Positions 31,176 through 40,756 of a stretch of 64,000 nt of DNA are shown here, one piece after another. The stretch is from NCBI GenBank assembly GCA_963580285.1, contig OY757010.1, forward strand, positions 218,631,234 through 218,695,233, read 5' to 3'. The DNA is from Lucinisca nassula (lineage: Eukaryota; Mollusca; Bivalvia; Lucinida; Lucinidae). Made by a program: the position numbers and the translations under genes. The first letter of the stretch is position 1; the number at the start of each line of letters is the position of its first letter. The notes beneath the pieces are model-generated. The model saw only the letters and a list, made by a program, of their open reading frames with translations, ran no database searches and was not told the DNA's origin.

Positions 31176-31500
31176 CATTACGAAAACACCCCTATACAAA
31201 TACACTGTCAATATTACCGCCGAAAATATGAAAATTTTAAGAAGAAAAATTGTATTTTTTTTCTTGTTTCTGCTCTTAAATATAGATTGTGGGTACTCGT
31301 TAGAACCGCCCCGATGGGGCGGTTCTAACGAGTACCCACAATCTATATTTTAGAGCATCGAGGCGGTTCTAACGAGTACCCACAATCTATATTTTAGAGC
31401 AGAAATAGGAAAAATAAGGTTTACTCGTGTAAACCCCAGTTTTACTATATAAAAGTTGGGTTCAAGGGCGTCAAAATTATATAGACATGTTTTCGTGATG
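31176..31500. mobile_element. MITE A with duplicated hairpin arm
   Basis: Complete ends CATTACGAAAACACCCC and ACATGTTTTCGTGATG. The central palindrome is followed by a second copy of its right arm (about 31355-31390, CGAGGCGGTTCTAACGAG...), suggesting slippage or template switching at the hairpin. Confidence 0.85.
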
Positions 31501-31514
31501 CTATGTTACGGGCC

Positions 31515-31609
31515 TAAATAAGGAGAAATATGACATTTTTTCATTAGAAAATCATCCATTTTGGAGATATGGAGGAGTGCACTATGACGCACGAGTGTGT
31601 TATCGTAAT
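31515..31609. mobile_element. MITE B, right part only
   Basis: AAGGAGAAATATGACATTTT, CATCCATTTTGGAGATATGG and GAGTGTGTTATCGTAATGA match the non-hairpin end of MITE B (compare 51610-51706). Confidence 0.65.
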
Positions 31610-32015
31610 GAGCTGAAAGAAAGCAGGGTTTTGGACTCAACAATTACCTGATGTAAGAGAAAAAGAAAAACCACTGGCAAGATCGCTGAGGTTCGAACTA
31701 AGAAAGAAAACATCCGACCCTATCCTCTTCATGAGATTCAGAATGGAGTCAGCACAGAGTCCGAAGTCTGACCAACTGCCATGCAATCAAAGGGCGTTCA
31801 AAATAGAAAGGAAGGTGGTGCAAAAGTGTCTGTCGCATCACATCTGTTATATCTAGACCTTTTCTACCTTTTGTTTCCTTAACGGTAGAGGAAAAGTACG
31901 CTAACACAAAATCCAGGTTCTGACAGTTGCTGTTGCAGAAGGGACTTTAAACGACTGTTCCGTTTCACAATTAACTACATTTCAGCGCACTGCCGGCAGC
32001 TTATCAAGGGTAACA
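31610..32015. other. Unclassified DNA
   Basis: No gene, satellite or SINE recognised. Confidence 0.4.
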
Positions 32016-33230
32016 AGTAAAGCAAAAGTGAAAGCAGTGATCGGCAATCGATACAATTAATCCACAACTCCCATCAGGGACACCAAAGGGAAAGAAACAC
32101 AGACATGAAATAAAAGACACTAAGGGAAACATCAATAGCGGAAATCCAAAAGGGCAGTTACTTTCCCACAAAATTGCCGACTGGCCATCCAAAACAAAAT
32201 GATATAAGCAATACACACATATAAAGAACTATAGCATAATTAAACCGCGATAGAAGAATCACCTTGGAACGGTCAGTGAAACATATCTCAGTGGGGTGGG
32301 TGTGGGGCTTAAATCGATTTTATAGGGCACAGCCGCAATCCTCGCTCTTGCTTCCGTCGCGGTCGCGATTAAGACAAATAATGTGCTCAGTCTGCATAAA
32401 GACTTCCTAACTCATCAGTGAAACATCTTCGAGAACACAAAGATTAAACAACCACAGAGATGAAACAACGGTTAGGACTCGGCAGTTAGAAATGTCTGAA
32501 ATGCTGGAGTAAAAGCAAATCAACAGTTAGACTCCAATGGCCCGATCATAGAAACATAAACGAAGAGAACAACCAGGGACCGACACAATGAACCCACATT
32601 CCCATCAGAGACACCAATGGGAAAGAAACAAACATAAAATAACCAGACCGCAACGGAAACATCAACAGCGGAAAGCAAAAAGGACAATTGCTCTCCCACA
32701 AAATGGCCAGCTGGCTATCCTGAACAAAAATACATAGGCGACAAACACACACCCAAAGACGAACTATAACTGACTTGGAATAGTCAGTGAAAAGTATTTT
32801 CCTGGGAGACTTAAAATCGATTTTACGCGGCCGCAATCCCAGTCCTTACTTCCGTTGCGATTTAGACAAATAAATGGTTATTTCGCATGAAGATATAATA
32901 ATAATACTAATAAAAACAGTTAGACTCCGATGGGCCCGACCATAGAATCAGAAGCGAAGACACCGACCTTACATCCGTTGCGATTAAGACAATCATTCCA
33001 CAGGAAGGCTTCCGAACTCATCAGTGCAACATCTCAGAGAACACAAAAATCAAACAACCACAGAGATGAAACAACGGTGACGACTCGACAGCAAGAAATA
33101 GCTGAATGCTGGAGCAAAAGAAAATCAACAGTTAGTCACAGATGGACCCGACCAGAGGCAGAGCATCAGGTACCAACCAGCATAACAAATAAGGCTTTAT
33201 TAGCCGAACATTCCCAGAATGATCTCTAGA
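32016..33230 (-). mobile_element. Cluster of three inverted Naiad UTR fragments
   Basis: Three minus-strand partial copies in series (about 32016-32545, 32546-32905 and 32906-33230). Each carries subsets of the pseudo-LTR, UTR core and 3' UTR words (for example GGGAAAGTAACTGCCC, GAGTTAGGAAGTC, TGTTGATTTTCTTTTGCTCC in minus-strand sense). No RT coding sequence is attached. Serial same-direction fragments fit the tandem insertion habit reported for Penelope-like elements. Confidence 0.75.
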
Positions 33231-33700
33231 CGTTGTTTGTACTTTTAGAGGTTTTTATTTCAGGATTCTATAGCGATCTTAATTAAGAGCAGAAGAAGAC
33301 AACCAGCAAAATCTGAACTACAATACCATACAATATACAATCTGCCACTCTATTTCTTTGTCTCAGTTACATATTAATCCAAAAAACTAGAACCACATCC
33401 GAAATTCCATATCGTTACTTAGCAGCAAATTCTTCGTGTAGGAGCGTAGAAAATCTTCACTGAAAGTTAAACTAATTGCTATGTGCATTGTGATTAATGG
33501 TATATGCGAAATTGAATACATGTCATGTAATAGAGGGAAGTGCAACAATTTATCATGATCATTTACTAATGTTACGTTGCAAACAAACAAAACTATGCGT
33601 TTTCAGCATTTTCAGAACTGAACATAACCTAACAGGAACGAAAGCAAAGTTTTAGGCTTAATATTTGTCCATGCATTTAAGAATTATTTTAATTTTTCTG
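33231..33700. other. Unclassified AT-rich DNA
   Basis: No recognised feature. Confidence 0.4.
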
Positions 33701-33920
33701 CTGTTCATGGAAGTATTAACGCAGTGGATCGCCTGCAAAGTAAATGAACCCCGAAGGGTTCATGTAAACTTCGCTAGCGACCCGCTGTCGTTCATACTTT
33801 AATGAGTTCTACTGTTCATGAAAGTATGCACGCAGTGGGTCGCCTGCAACGTGAATGGACCCTGAAGGGGTTCATGTAAACTTCGCTAGTGGCCCGCTGT
33901 CGTTCATACTTTTATGAACA
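33701..33920. repeat. Two tandem fold-back units, 111-bp period
   Basis: CTGTTCATGGAAGTAT at 33701 and CTGTTCATGAAAGTAT at 33812 begin two similar units. Each contains an outer inverted pair (GCAGTGGATCGCC/GCGACCCGCTG) and an inner small hairpin around CCGAAGG or CTGAAGG. The first and last outer arms of the whole block are also inverted (TTTCTGCTGTTCATG versus ATGAACAGCAGAAA). Confidence 0.75.
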
Positions 33921-34411
33921 GCAGAAAAATGAAATATATTTCTTACACTTACAGTCTTTGCTCCTCATCAATGGGTGAAAAAATTCTTTTAGGGCAATTT
34001 TTTATAGCTGAAAAACGTTAACCCATTGTTTTTGTTTTTTTTTACACAGAGCGGAACAGCGTTGTCGCCGGTAACGCCCAATCAGATCGTAGAGAACCAT
34101 GCTTTTGCCTGACGTCATTTGACGTCACTGAAAATCATGTCACTCGATGCGGTCATGGAAGTATAAACTACATTATTCCTATAGGTATACGTTAGACTTG
34201 ACACTGGAAACGAAAATATATGCATTTATCAAAAATAAAGAACAAGGCAATACAGAAAGACAAATAAGATTTTTTTCCTTCTTATTTTTACGGCCCAGTC
34301 AACAATATTTAGGTCATATCGAGCTGGTCAGTTTACATAACCACACTTCCTAGACAGTACGGTGCACATTCGTTCGCAAGAATCTGGCAACTGCCCTTTT
34401 TGAATCAGCCG
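33921..34411. other. Unclassified DNA
   Basis: No gene or repeat family recognised. Contains tandem TGACGTCA-like words near 34110-34130. Confidence 0.4.
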
Positions 34412-34600
34412 ATATGTGATATTTTTCTTATTTCTGATCAAAATATAGATGGAGCCTCATCGAGGCGGTTTTAACGAGAACCCACAATCTTTATTTTAGA
34501 GCAGAAATAAGAAAAATAAGGTTTACCCCTGTAGGCCCCCAGTTTAACTATATAAAAGTACCCGGTTCAAGGGGGTCAGAATTATATAGGTGTGTTTTCC
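34412..34600. mobile_element. MITE A, left end truncated
   Basis: Begins mid-arm at TGATATTTTTCTTATTTCTG and runs through a shortened hairpin (CCTCATCGAGGCGG) to AATTATATAGGTGTGTTTTC. Confidence 0.8.
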
Positions 34601-34954
34601 TATCACAATCATGCACCAATAAGGCCGGACTGATTCATTTCGTCCAGAAAAGGGGAACATTTACTTGTAAGCTTTTTCACATTTTATATATCTGACGCCA
34701 AGTATGCGATCTTGCAGCCGTTCTCATTATTCATTAACTTAATATTAAGATATATTATGTCACTAATACGTTATGTTAGGGTATAAATATGATTATCCAC
34801 TTTGCTTTAGACAGTTATGCCAGATCAAATATCAAAATGTAACTGTAACTCTCTGATATACAATGATTAGTCTTGGACTGTCTTTGATGCAGACAGTCTA
34901 TACGATCTGCAATAATTACAGAATATCAAAGACATGGCAAAAATAGTTCATAAT
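34601..34954. other. Unclassified AT-rich DNA
   Basis: No recognised feature. Confidence 0.4.
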
Positions 34955-34989
34955 GCAATGGTGTGATATAGTCACATTCTTATATATTT

Positions 34990-35080
34990 CATAATACCAC
35001 CAGTAAAAACAATGGGCAAGGGTACTTTGCCTGTAACAACACTGATCAAACTGGACAAGTCCATCGTAAGCGGTAGCGAC
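34990..35080 (-). repeat. Diverged 65-bp satellite, isolated units
   Basis: ATAATACCACCAGTAAAAAC and ACTGGACAAGTCCATCGTAA with GCGGTAGCGACTGG are recognisable pieces of the satellite at 35546-35914 and 47807-48270. GGAGCCGGATATTTCCT is then repeated twice. Confidence 0.6.
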
Positions 35081-35214
35081 TGGAGCCGGATATTTCCTGG
35101 AGCCGGATATTTCCTGGATTCTGCCCTCCGTGATGTAACTGGTGGGTTTCTTCTGCTCTGACGTCGGGTTGTCCCTGAATCTATACATAACCAGTTTACC
35201 ATGTATCTTATCAT

Positions 35215-35480
35215 GACTCACTGTTGAGTTAGAAAGCCTCCATGCGGATCAATTTGTTTTTGTTATTTTGTTTGATACTGTACTACTGTACTGGAACTGA
35301 GGGCGAGGGTTGAAATTTCATAAATTCTGGAGTTGAAGCCCCCCCCCCCCCCCCCCCCCGGTACTACTGACCGACCCACGGCGGTCTTTCTTTTGCAGTG
35401 CCTAATTTGTTATTGGGCTTTGTGTCGTTGGTTTCGTCTCTTTGTTTGTGTGCCTCCGGGTCACTTTCTATATGTGGTTT
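35215..35480 (+). mobile_element. Diverged Naiad-like UTR with C run
   Basis: ACTCACTGTTGAGTTAGAAAG, GCCTCCATGCGGATC, GAGGGCGAGGGTTG, a GAAGCC then C run (35339-35359) and GACCGACCCACGGCGGTC follow the order of the Naiad UTR core at much lower identity. Probably an older or related family. Confidence 0.55.
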
Positions 35481-35545
35481 GAGACGGCTGCGTTCTTAGA
35501 TTGAGGACTTTCCTGAGTGACCTTTTCTTACTAGTTTGTAAATTA

Positions 35546-35914
35546 TAAAAATCAAAATCCACCAGTAACATAAATGATGAAAGTGGACAAATCCACCGTC
35601 CGCGGTATCGACCTTTCAAAATACCACTAATAATATCAATGACGAAAGTATACAAGTCCATCATCAGCGCTACCAACTTGTGAAAATACCATCAGTAACA
35701 TCAATGACCAAACTGAGCAAGTCCATCATCCGCGTTATCGATCTGTCATAATACGGCCAGTAATATCAACCACCAATGTGGACAAGTCTATCATGAGTGA
35801 TATCGATCTGTCATTATACGACCAGTAATATCAATCACCAATGTGGACAAGTCTATCATGAGTGATATCGATCTGTCATTATACGACCAGTAATATCAAT
35901 CACCAATGTGGACA
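35546..35914 (+). repeat. 65-bp satellite block
   Basis: About six head-to-tail units built on CACCAGTAACAT, AGTGGACAAGTCCATC and GTATCGACCTGTC-type words, the last three carrying the ATGAGTGATATCGATCTGTC variant also seen at 44936-45110. Confidence 0.85.
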
Positions 35915-35927
35915 TAGAGGATATTTG

Positions 35928-36072
35928 ATTTTTTCAGTGTAAGATCGAATTTTATTTCACCGAATGAACACCAAAACCAGTATTTTCACGAGTGGTGTAG
36001 CCACGAGTGAAAATACCAGTTTTGGTGTTCATGAGTGAAATAAAATTTGATCTTACACTAAAAAAAATCAAA
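35928..36072. repeat. Fold-back element, about 70-bp arms
   Basis: TTTGATTTTTTCAGTGTAAG with GAACACCAAAACCAGTATTT on the left, mirrored by AATACCAGTTTTGGTGTTC and CTTACACTAAAAAAAATCAAA on the right, with only a few bases between arms. No coding capacity. Confidence 0.88.
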
Positions 36073-36108
36073 CTTTCTGTTTCTTACATGCTTCAAAACG
36101 GTAATAGC

Positions 36109-36172
36109 GAGCTCGCTCCGCATGGGGCGAAGCCCCATGCGGCGCAGGCCGAAGGCCTGCGAGAGCAAGCTC
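36109..36172. repeat. T-shaped (three-way) GC-rich palindrome
   Basis: Two perfect hairpins sit back to back: 36118-36142 (11-bp stem, loop GAA, tip GGCGAAGCC) and 36143-36161 (8-bp stem, loop GAA, tip GCCGAAGGC). They are enclosed by an outer stem GAGCTCGCT/AGCAAGCTC (36109-36117 with 36164-36172, one mismatch). C-GAA-G minihairpins are known to be unusually stable in single-stranded DNA. It lies 37 bp after a fold-back element in otherwise AT-rich DNA. Confidence 0.9.
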
Positions 36173-36965
36173 AATGGTAACGTATACGAATATAATCTAT
36201 TCTGTTCTATTCTGTTGTTGCATAGTGTTGAACGAATTTTTTTTGTGCCGGAAGTACGATTTTTAGTTTGGTATTCAAGTTTCGTGCGCGTTTGGCAAAA
36301 AAAAAAATGGCGGACTTCGTCTCGAATCTAAACATCCACAGGTATGTTGGACTTGTAGGCTTTACTCAACTTCACAAGCTCATATTTTCACACATTTTCG
36401 TTTTTTTTTTTCTAACATTTGGTACGCTTTACTCTGAATTAAAGGGATTCTGTGTGCTTTTATTCACAGTGAAACGGTCATGAAACCAATAGTCGCAGGC
36501 ATTACACTCAATCAGGTAGACCACAAATCAAGTATTATTACTATTAAACCAGTCGATCACTTCCAAATTTGGAAGTCAATATAAACAAACTGTGTCGTCT
36601 GTTTCTGTCGAGCAAAGCAACTGCTGAACTGAGCGAACCAAATCTGCTTTTCTGGTTATTCACAAACTAGCAGGTATTACACACACAATAAAAAAAAGAA
36701 ATATGTCACCGTTACATCATGTTTCGTATTCACCATAGCAACATTGTCAGTAATCGCGGCATACTTCATTCAAAGCATTTATTTTCAATAGCAACAACAA
36801 CATTTTCTAGGTTACTTTCATATGAATAATGTGTATCTCTGTGTATTGCTCAATATGCCATCAACATTTCAACTTGCTGTTGTTGTTTATTATTCTTTGT
36901 CCTCATGACTAAGTCGCTGTCTCTAGGTGCATTCACTGTTGTTGTTTTAACTTGTATTCAGCACC
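36173..36965. other. Unclassified DNA
   Basis: Contains an A run next to ATGGCGGACTTCGTCTCGAA (36302) but no recognisable domain, splice structure or repeat. Confidence 0.35.
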
Positions 36966-36974
36966 ATTTGGTAG

Positions 36975-37225
36975 GTTAGATTGCTTTGAGGTTTAGCATC
37001 CAAGTCAACTCTGTACAGGTCATTCTTGAGATGTAGCTTCCAATTTGATGGGACTTTAATTCTTGCTTTGAGGTTTAGCATCCCCGTCAACTCTGTATAG
37101 GTCATTTTTTTACATGTAGCTTCCAATTTCATGGGACTTTCATTCTTACTTTGAGGTCTAGCGTCTCCGTCAAATCTGTATAGGTTATTTTTGAGATGTC
37201 GCTTCGAATTTGATGGGACTTTAAT
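36975..37225 (-). repeat. Three tandem SINE R tail segments
   Basis: TTTGAGGTTTAGCATCC...GGTCATT...GTAGCTTCCAATTT...GGGACTTT occurs three times (about 36985, 37073, 37150; the last two carry CCGTCAA). Each is only the 3' part of SINE R, so the tail has been tandemly copied without the head. Confidence 0.7.
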
Positions 37226-37321
37226 TCACATTAAAGTGTATTCATTGATTTCTTATCGGAGGTCAGCCTCTGTTGATGTTGTTTTATGAATAAATAACAT
37301 CTTGTATACCCGGCTTACATC

Positions 37322-38041
37322 ATGGCGTCCCAACAAGTCCAAGGCCACATTTCTTCTGCTCTGCAGATGATTACATTGGGAAACATTGAATGTTTCGTTG
37401 AAAATGTGCCTGGTGATGGCAACTGTTTCTTCCATTGTCTGTCAGTGGCAATTAATGGTAATATTTCAATGACACGAGAATACAGAAGTATAGTTTGTCA
37501 AACTATTTTCAACAATTGGCAAAACTGGCATGAGAAAGTTGTTTTGTTTCATGGTCCTTTGATGAAAAGATATAAATACTGGGGTTCTATGATTAAACTC
37601 AATGGTTGGGCATGTAGCTCGGAAATTGAGGCCGCAGCTTTGGTTCTCCAGTGCAGAATCAAAGTTTGGTTTAGGTGTGGTACAGAATACACAGTAACAA
37701 TTTTTGGTAATCAAGGCTCACATGTGCAAACCATCAACTTGTTAGAAAACAACCATTTCCAGTTGATACACAACATGGAACAGCATTCTAATGTTGACAA
37801 TAACCTATTGGTACCAGAAAAGGAATTGGAACTATCAAATCAAATCATGCATGTTTCACAGGAAAGTAACTTTTCAGAACTAAGGCCAAAAAGGAGAAAT
37901 TTTGATAAAAACCTGCTCTACTCCCCTCAATCCAAAAGATTCCGACGCAGGACTGACACTAACAAAAGAAATCCTGACAGCTACAACCTGCAGGTGTACA
38001 TTACATGTACTCCAGGACGGCCCCCGCCCATCGGGGCTTGA
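37322..38041 (+). CDS. OTU-domain cysteine protease (single open frame)
   Basis: A 239-codon frame with an OTU (ovarian tumour) domain, the family of deubiquitinating cysteine proteases. Visible motifs are PGDGNCFFHCLSVAI at residues 30-44 (Asp32, nucleophile Cys35), a middle segment WACSSEIEAAALVLQCRIKV (96-115) and NNHFQLI with the expected catalytic His145. A basic stretch SKRFRRRTDTNKR follows near residues 205-220. The last ~20 codons (from about 37988) run into SINE sequence, so the natural C-terminus is lost or was captured from the SINE. The lack of introns and a purely repetitive context suggest a transposon-borne OTU (Helitron and other animal elements carry such domains) or a retrocopy; no partner ORF is present. 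Start chosen at the first ATG. Confidence 0.75.
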   Translation: MASQQVQGHISSALQMITLGNIECFVENVPGDGNCFFHCLSVAINGNISMTREYRSIVCQTIFNNWQNWHEKVVLFHGPLMKRYKYWGSMIKLNGWACSSEIEAAALVLQCRIKVWFRCGTEYTVTIFGNQGSHVQTINLLENNHFQLIHNMEQHSNVDNNLLVPEKELELSNQIMHVSQESNFSELRPKRRNFDKNLLYSPQSKRFRRRTDTNKRNPDSYNLQVYITCTPGRPPPIGA

Positions 38042-38157
38042 AGAAATAGCATGATGCATGATGCTTCCACACAGAGCTGTATCCGACCATGAGAACTGGT
38101 TAACCCCTTAGAGGAACTAGGCCTGCCAACGCAAAGCGGTGCAAGTCGGACCCATCC
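38020..38157 (+). mobile_element. SINE R, 5' half
   Basis: CCCCCGCCCATCGGGGCTTG, GATGCTTCCACACAGAGCTG to CAAGTCGGACCCATC. It continues at 38768 after an inserted SINE E pair. It supplies the stop codon of the OTU frame. Confidence 0.85.
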
Positions 38158-38767
38158 TATCTATCTATCTACTGATACTGTGTCGGTCACATTTGACCAT
38201 TACCGCAGGTGTACATTACATACACTCCAGGTTTGCTTGATGACAGCCTGCACAGTAATCATATAATTACGGTAGGGATCTTTAACCTGCACAGGGGATG
38301 GTTCTCCCTGCACAGGGGGCCTCTAGTTAACGTCCAGATCTAAAGGACGGTGTACATTTTGACATTCATCCCTGCAAATGATGCCAATGCCGTGAATGGA
38401 GCGGGTTTGGACATCGAAATTTTACCGCCACTATCTATCTATCTATCTTCTGATACTGCGTCGGTCACATTTGACCATTACCGCAGGTGTATATTACATA
38501 CACTCCAGGTTTTGCAGGATGAAAGCCTACACAGTAATCATGTAATTACGGCAGGGATCTTTAACCTGCACAGGGGATGGTTCTCCCTGCACAGGGGGCC
38601 TCCAGTTAACGTCCCGATCCGAAGGACGGTGCACTTTATGACATTCATCCCTGCAAATGATGCCAATGGAGCGTGTTCGGGCACCGAAAATCTATCGCCG
38701 CTGCCGGGGATCGAACCCGGGACCTCTAGCATCAGAGGCAAGTGCACTAACCACTGAGCTACCATAC
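38158..38767 (-). mobile_element. SINE E, two tandem copies splitting SINE R
   Basis: A 278-bp period: CTGATACTG at 38172 and 38450, each preceded by a (CTAT)n run. The full copy ends in a tRNA-like sequence readable on the minus strand (38698-38763: GGTAGCTCAGTGGTTAGTGC, GGGTTCGATCCCCGG). The first copy lacks this end. Because SINE R resumes exactly after it, the pair inserted after SINE R. Confidence 0.8.
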
Positions 38768-38928
38768 TCTACCGTCCTTCCATGCTTATAAATTGGGAGG
38801 CAGAGCTTGAGATGTCATTTCATCTCAATATCGGGTAAAAGTCCCACAAAATTAGAAGCAAGTTAACATCTCCAAAATTACCTTTTCAGTGTTGAGGAGG
38901 AGGTTAAACCTCAAATCAAACAAATACA
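38768..38928 (+). mobile_element. SINE R, 3' half
   Basis: CCATGCTTATAAATTGGGAG, GAGATGTCATTTCATCTCAA, TCGGGTAAAAGTCCCACAAA and GTTAAACCTCAAATCAAACA complete the element started at 38020. Confidence 0.85.
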
Positions 38929-38929
38929 G

Positions 38930-39237
38930 TCCAGGTTTGCAGAATAAAAGCCTACATAGTAATCATGCAATCTGCCTGTAACACTCTAGAGAGGGGTTGG
39001 CAGAAAATAGAGATAGATATTTTTTGTAGGGATCTTTTACTTGCACAGGGATGGTTCTCCCTGTACAGGGGGCCTCCGGTTAACGTCCTGATCCGAAGGA
39101 CAGTGCACCTTGTGGCATTCATGATGACAGTGTAGCAGTTCAGACACCACAATTTTCTTACCGCTGCATGGAATTGAACTGGGGGCCTCTAGCATAAGCA
39201 TGATAGGCAAGTGCACTAACCACTGAGCTACCATGCT
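38930..39237 (-). mobile_element. SINE E, third copy
   Basis: CAGTCCAGGTTTGCAGAATA through GGTTCTCCCTGTACAGGGGG to the tRNA-like end at about 39165-39232 (inverse of GGTAGCTCAGTGGTTAGTGC). An extra ~50 bp (38980-39030) is inserted relative to copy 2. Confidence 0.8.
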
Positions 39238-39532
39238 CCATAGGCAAACAGAGTTAATTCATTTTTTTTTCTATCCATTTCTGCTGATCGTTTATCTTGT
39301 GACTTTCGCATTTCATTGTTTCTCTCACGTTTGTATAGGAAGCCAGTCTGTTCTGAAGGTATTGATTAATTCAGGGTTCTTTTAAAGTGTAGCTGTTAAT
39401 GTGAATTTCTCCAAAAGCATCAATACCGAAAAATCATATGTACACATATTTTTGAAAATTGTGCCCCACCCACACACACACACATCAGGGCTTGAAGAAA
39501 TAGATGGGCTGCAATGCATGCTTGATGCATTT
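39238..39532. other. Unclassified DNA, (CA)n run and SINE R scrap
   Basis: A short (CA)n run at 39468-39485, then GGGCTTGAAGAAATAGATGG, a scrap of the SINE R head, at 39488-39515. Nothing else recognised. Confidence 0.45.
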
Positions 39533-40198
39533 GAGTATAATGGATGGCAAATTCGATTGATAGCCTTTCGTACAGCAGACTCATTATCTGGATGAAGAAG
39601 AGAGCAGTTAGAGCCTGACTTGGGACCAACGGCGATAGATCTGGACACATCCATGAAAGACACTGGTTGCATGTCTTTGTAAACATTGTCAGTTAAAGAA
39701 GTGTTTCTTTGACATGCTCTTGTGTACCATTAAGGCAGCTAATTTGATTTGGATCTGTTCATGGACAACCAGATTGATGCAGATGTTCGTACGACCCTGT
39801 AGAGCCCAGCACATGGATGGTAGATGACTTGGTTAACAGATAGGGTTGGCTAATCGGAGTTGAGAGTATAATGGATGGCAAATTCGATTGATAGCCTTTC
39901 GTACAGCAGACTCATTATCTGGATGAAGAAGAGAGCAGTTAGAGCCTGACTTGGGACCAATGGCGATAGATCAGGACACATCCATGAAAGACACTGGTTG
40001 CATGTCTTTGTAAACATTGTCAGTTAAAGAAGTGTTTCTTTGACATGCTCTTGTGTACCCTTAAGGCAGCTAATTTGATTTGGATCTGTTCATGGACAAC
40101 AAGATTGAGACAGATGTTCGTACAACCCTGTAGAGCCCAGCACATGGATGGTAGATGCAGATGACTTGGTTAACAGATAGGGTTGGCTAATCGGAGCT
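39533..40198. repeat. 331-bp tandem duplication
   Basis: GAGTATAATGGATGGCAAAT begins at 39533 and 39864, and the two ~331-bp units are nearly identical (ACGGCG versus ATGGCG; GATGACTTGG versus GATGCAGATGACTTGG). No domain recognised on either strand. Confidence 0.9.
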
Positions 40199-40551
40199 GA
40201 AAGGATGATGGATTATCAGTCCTGTCACTGTGGTCGATAATCGATTAGTAATCGCTAAGGTTTTTGTCATTATTTTACCTGTCTGGCTTTCTGTCTAAGC
40301 ATGACTCTTACCATATGTTGGTCTTTACCATATGTATATTTGAACAGACAGGCCTGAGCTAACAGTGTAGACCAAGATGAGATGCCGCATAATGCAGCAT
40401 ATCATCAGGGTCTGCACTGTTTGCCACTCATCCAGCTGTTTTAGGCATAACTTCGGGTAGTAATTAAATTGTACCTATCAAGTAATCAATTAAAAGCAAG
40501 TCAGAAATGATTATCATTTTTGCGGAATTTATCCATCGATTATACGATTAA
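40199..40551. other. Non-coding DNA with a palindrome core
   Basis: A diverged core at about 40367-40417 (GTAGACCAAGATGAGATGCC, GGGTCTGCACTGTTTGCC). Other sequence unclassified; it ends in a pyrimidine tract. Confidence 0.45.
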
Positions 40552-40756
40552 TCGTGTCAGCCTTTTTAACAGACAAATTTACTGCCCATGGGATCTGAAC
40601 TCATTCTTGTTGCCAGAAAGTATTTGCAATTCAGATAAAGAGAAAAGATGGGAAAATGGGGATAATATTTTTGATTATTTGAAAAAAGATGTTATGGATA
40701 CCTGTGAAATGCTATGTTGTGACTGGTGCAACAAGTACCTACAACATTCCTTTTAG
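40552..40756 (+). CDS. Possible terminal exon of an unidentified gene
   Basis: A pyrimidine-rich acceptor CCTTTTTAACAG (40559-40570) precedes an open frame QIYCPWDLNSFLLPESICNS followed by an acidic/basic segment and ending EMLCCDWCNKYLQHSF and a stop. Codon use looks less AT-random than the surroundings and the tail is Cys/Trp-rich. No family recognised and no upstream exon found in this window. The stop lies immediately before a GCTCACC-type repeat. It may be an exon, an exon relic, or chance. Confidence 0.3.

Noticed and set aside
36109..36172. Terminal hairpin of an integrated single-stranded DNA virus
   Set aside because: The geometry is similar, but no replication or capsid coding sequence is near and no second copy of the hairpin was found in the window.
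37253..37714. Minus-strand open frames over the OTU region
   Set aside because: Antisense shadows of the OTU coding frame without motifs.
38698..38763. tRNA gene on the minus strand
   Set aside because: Acceptor ends do not pair and the block recurs as the end of SINE E.
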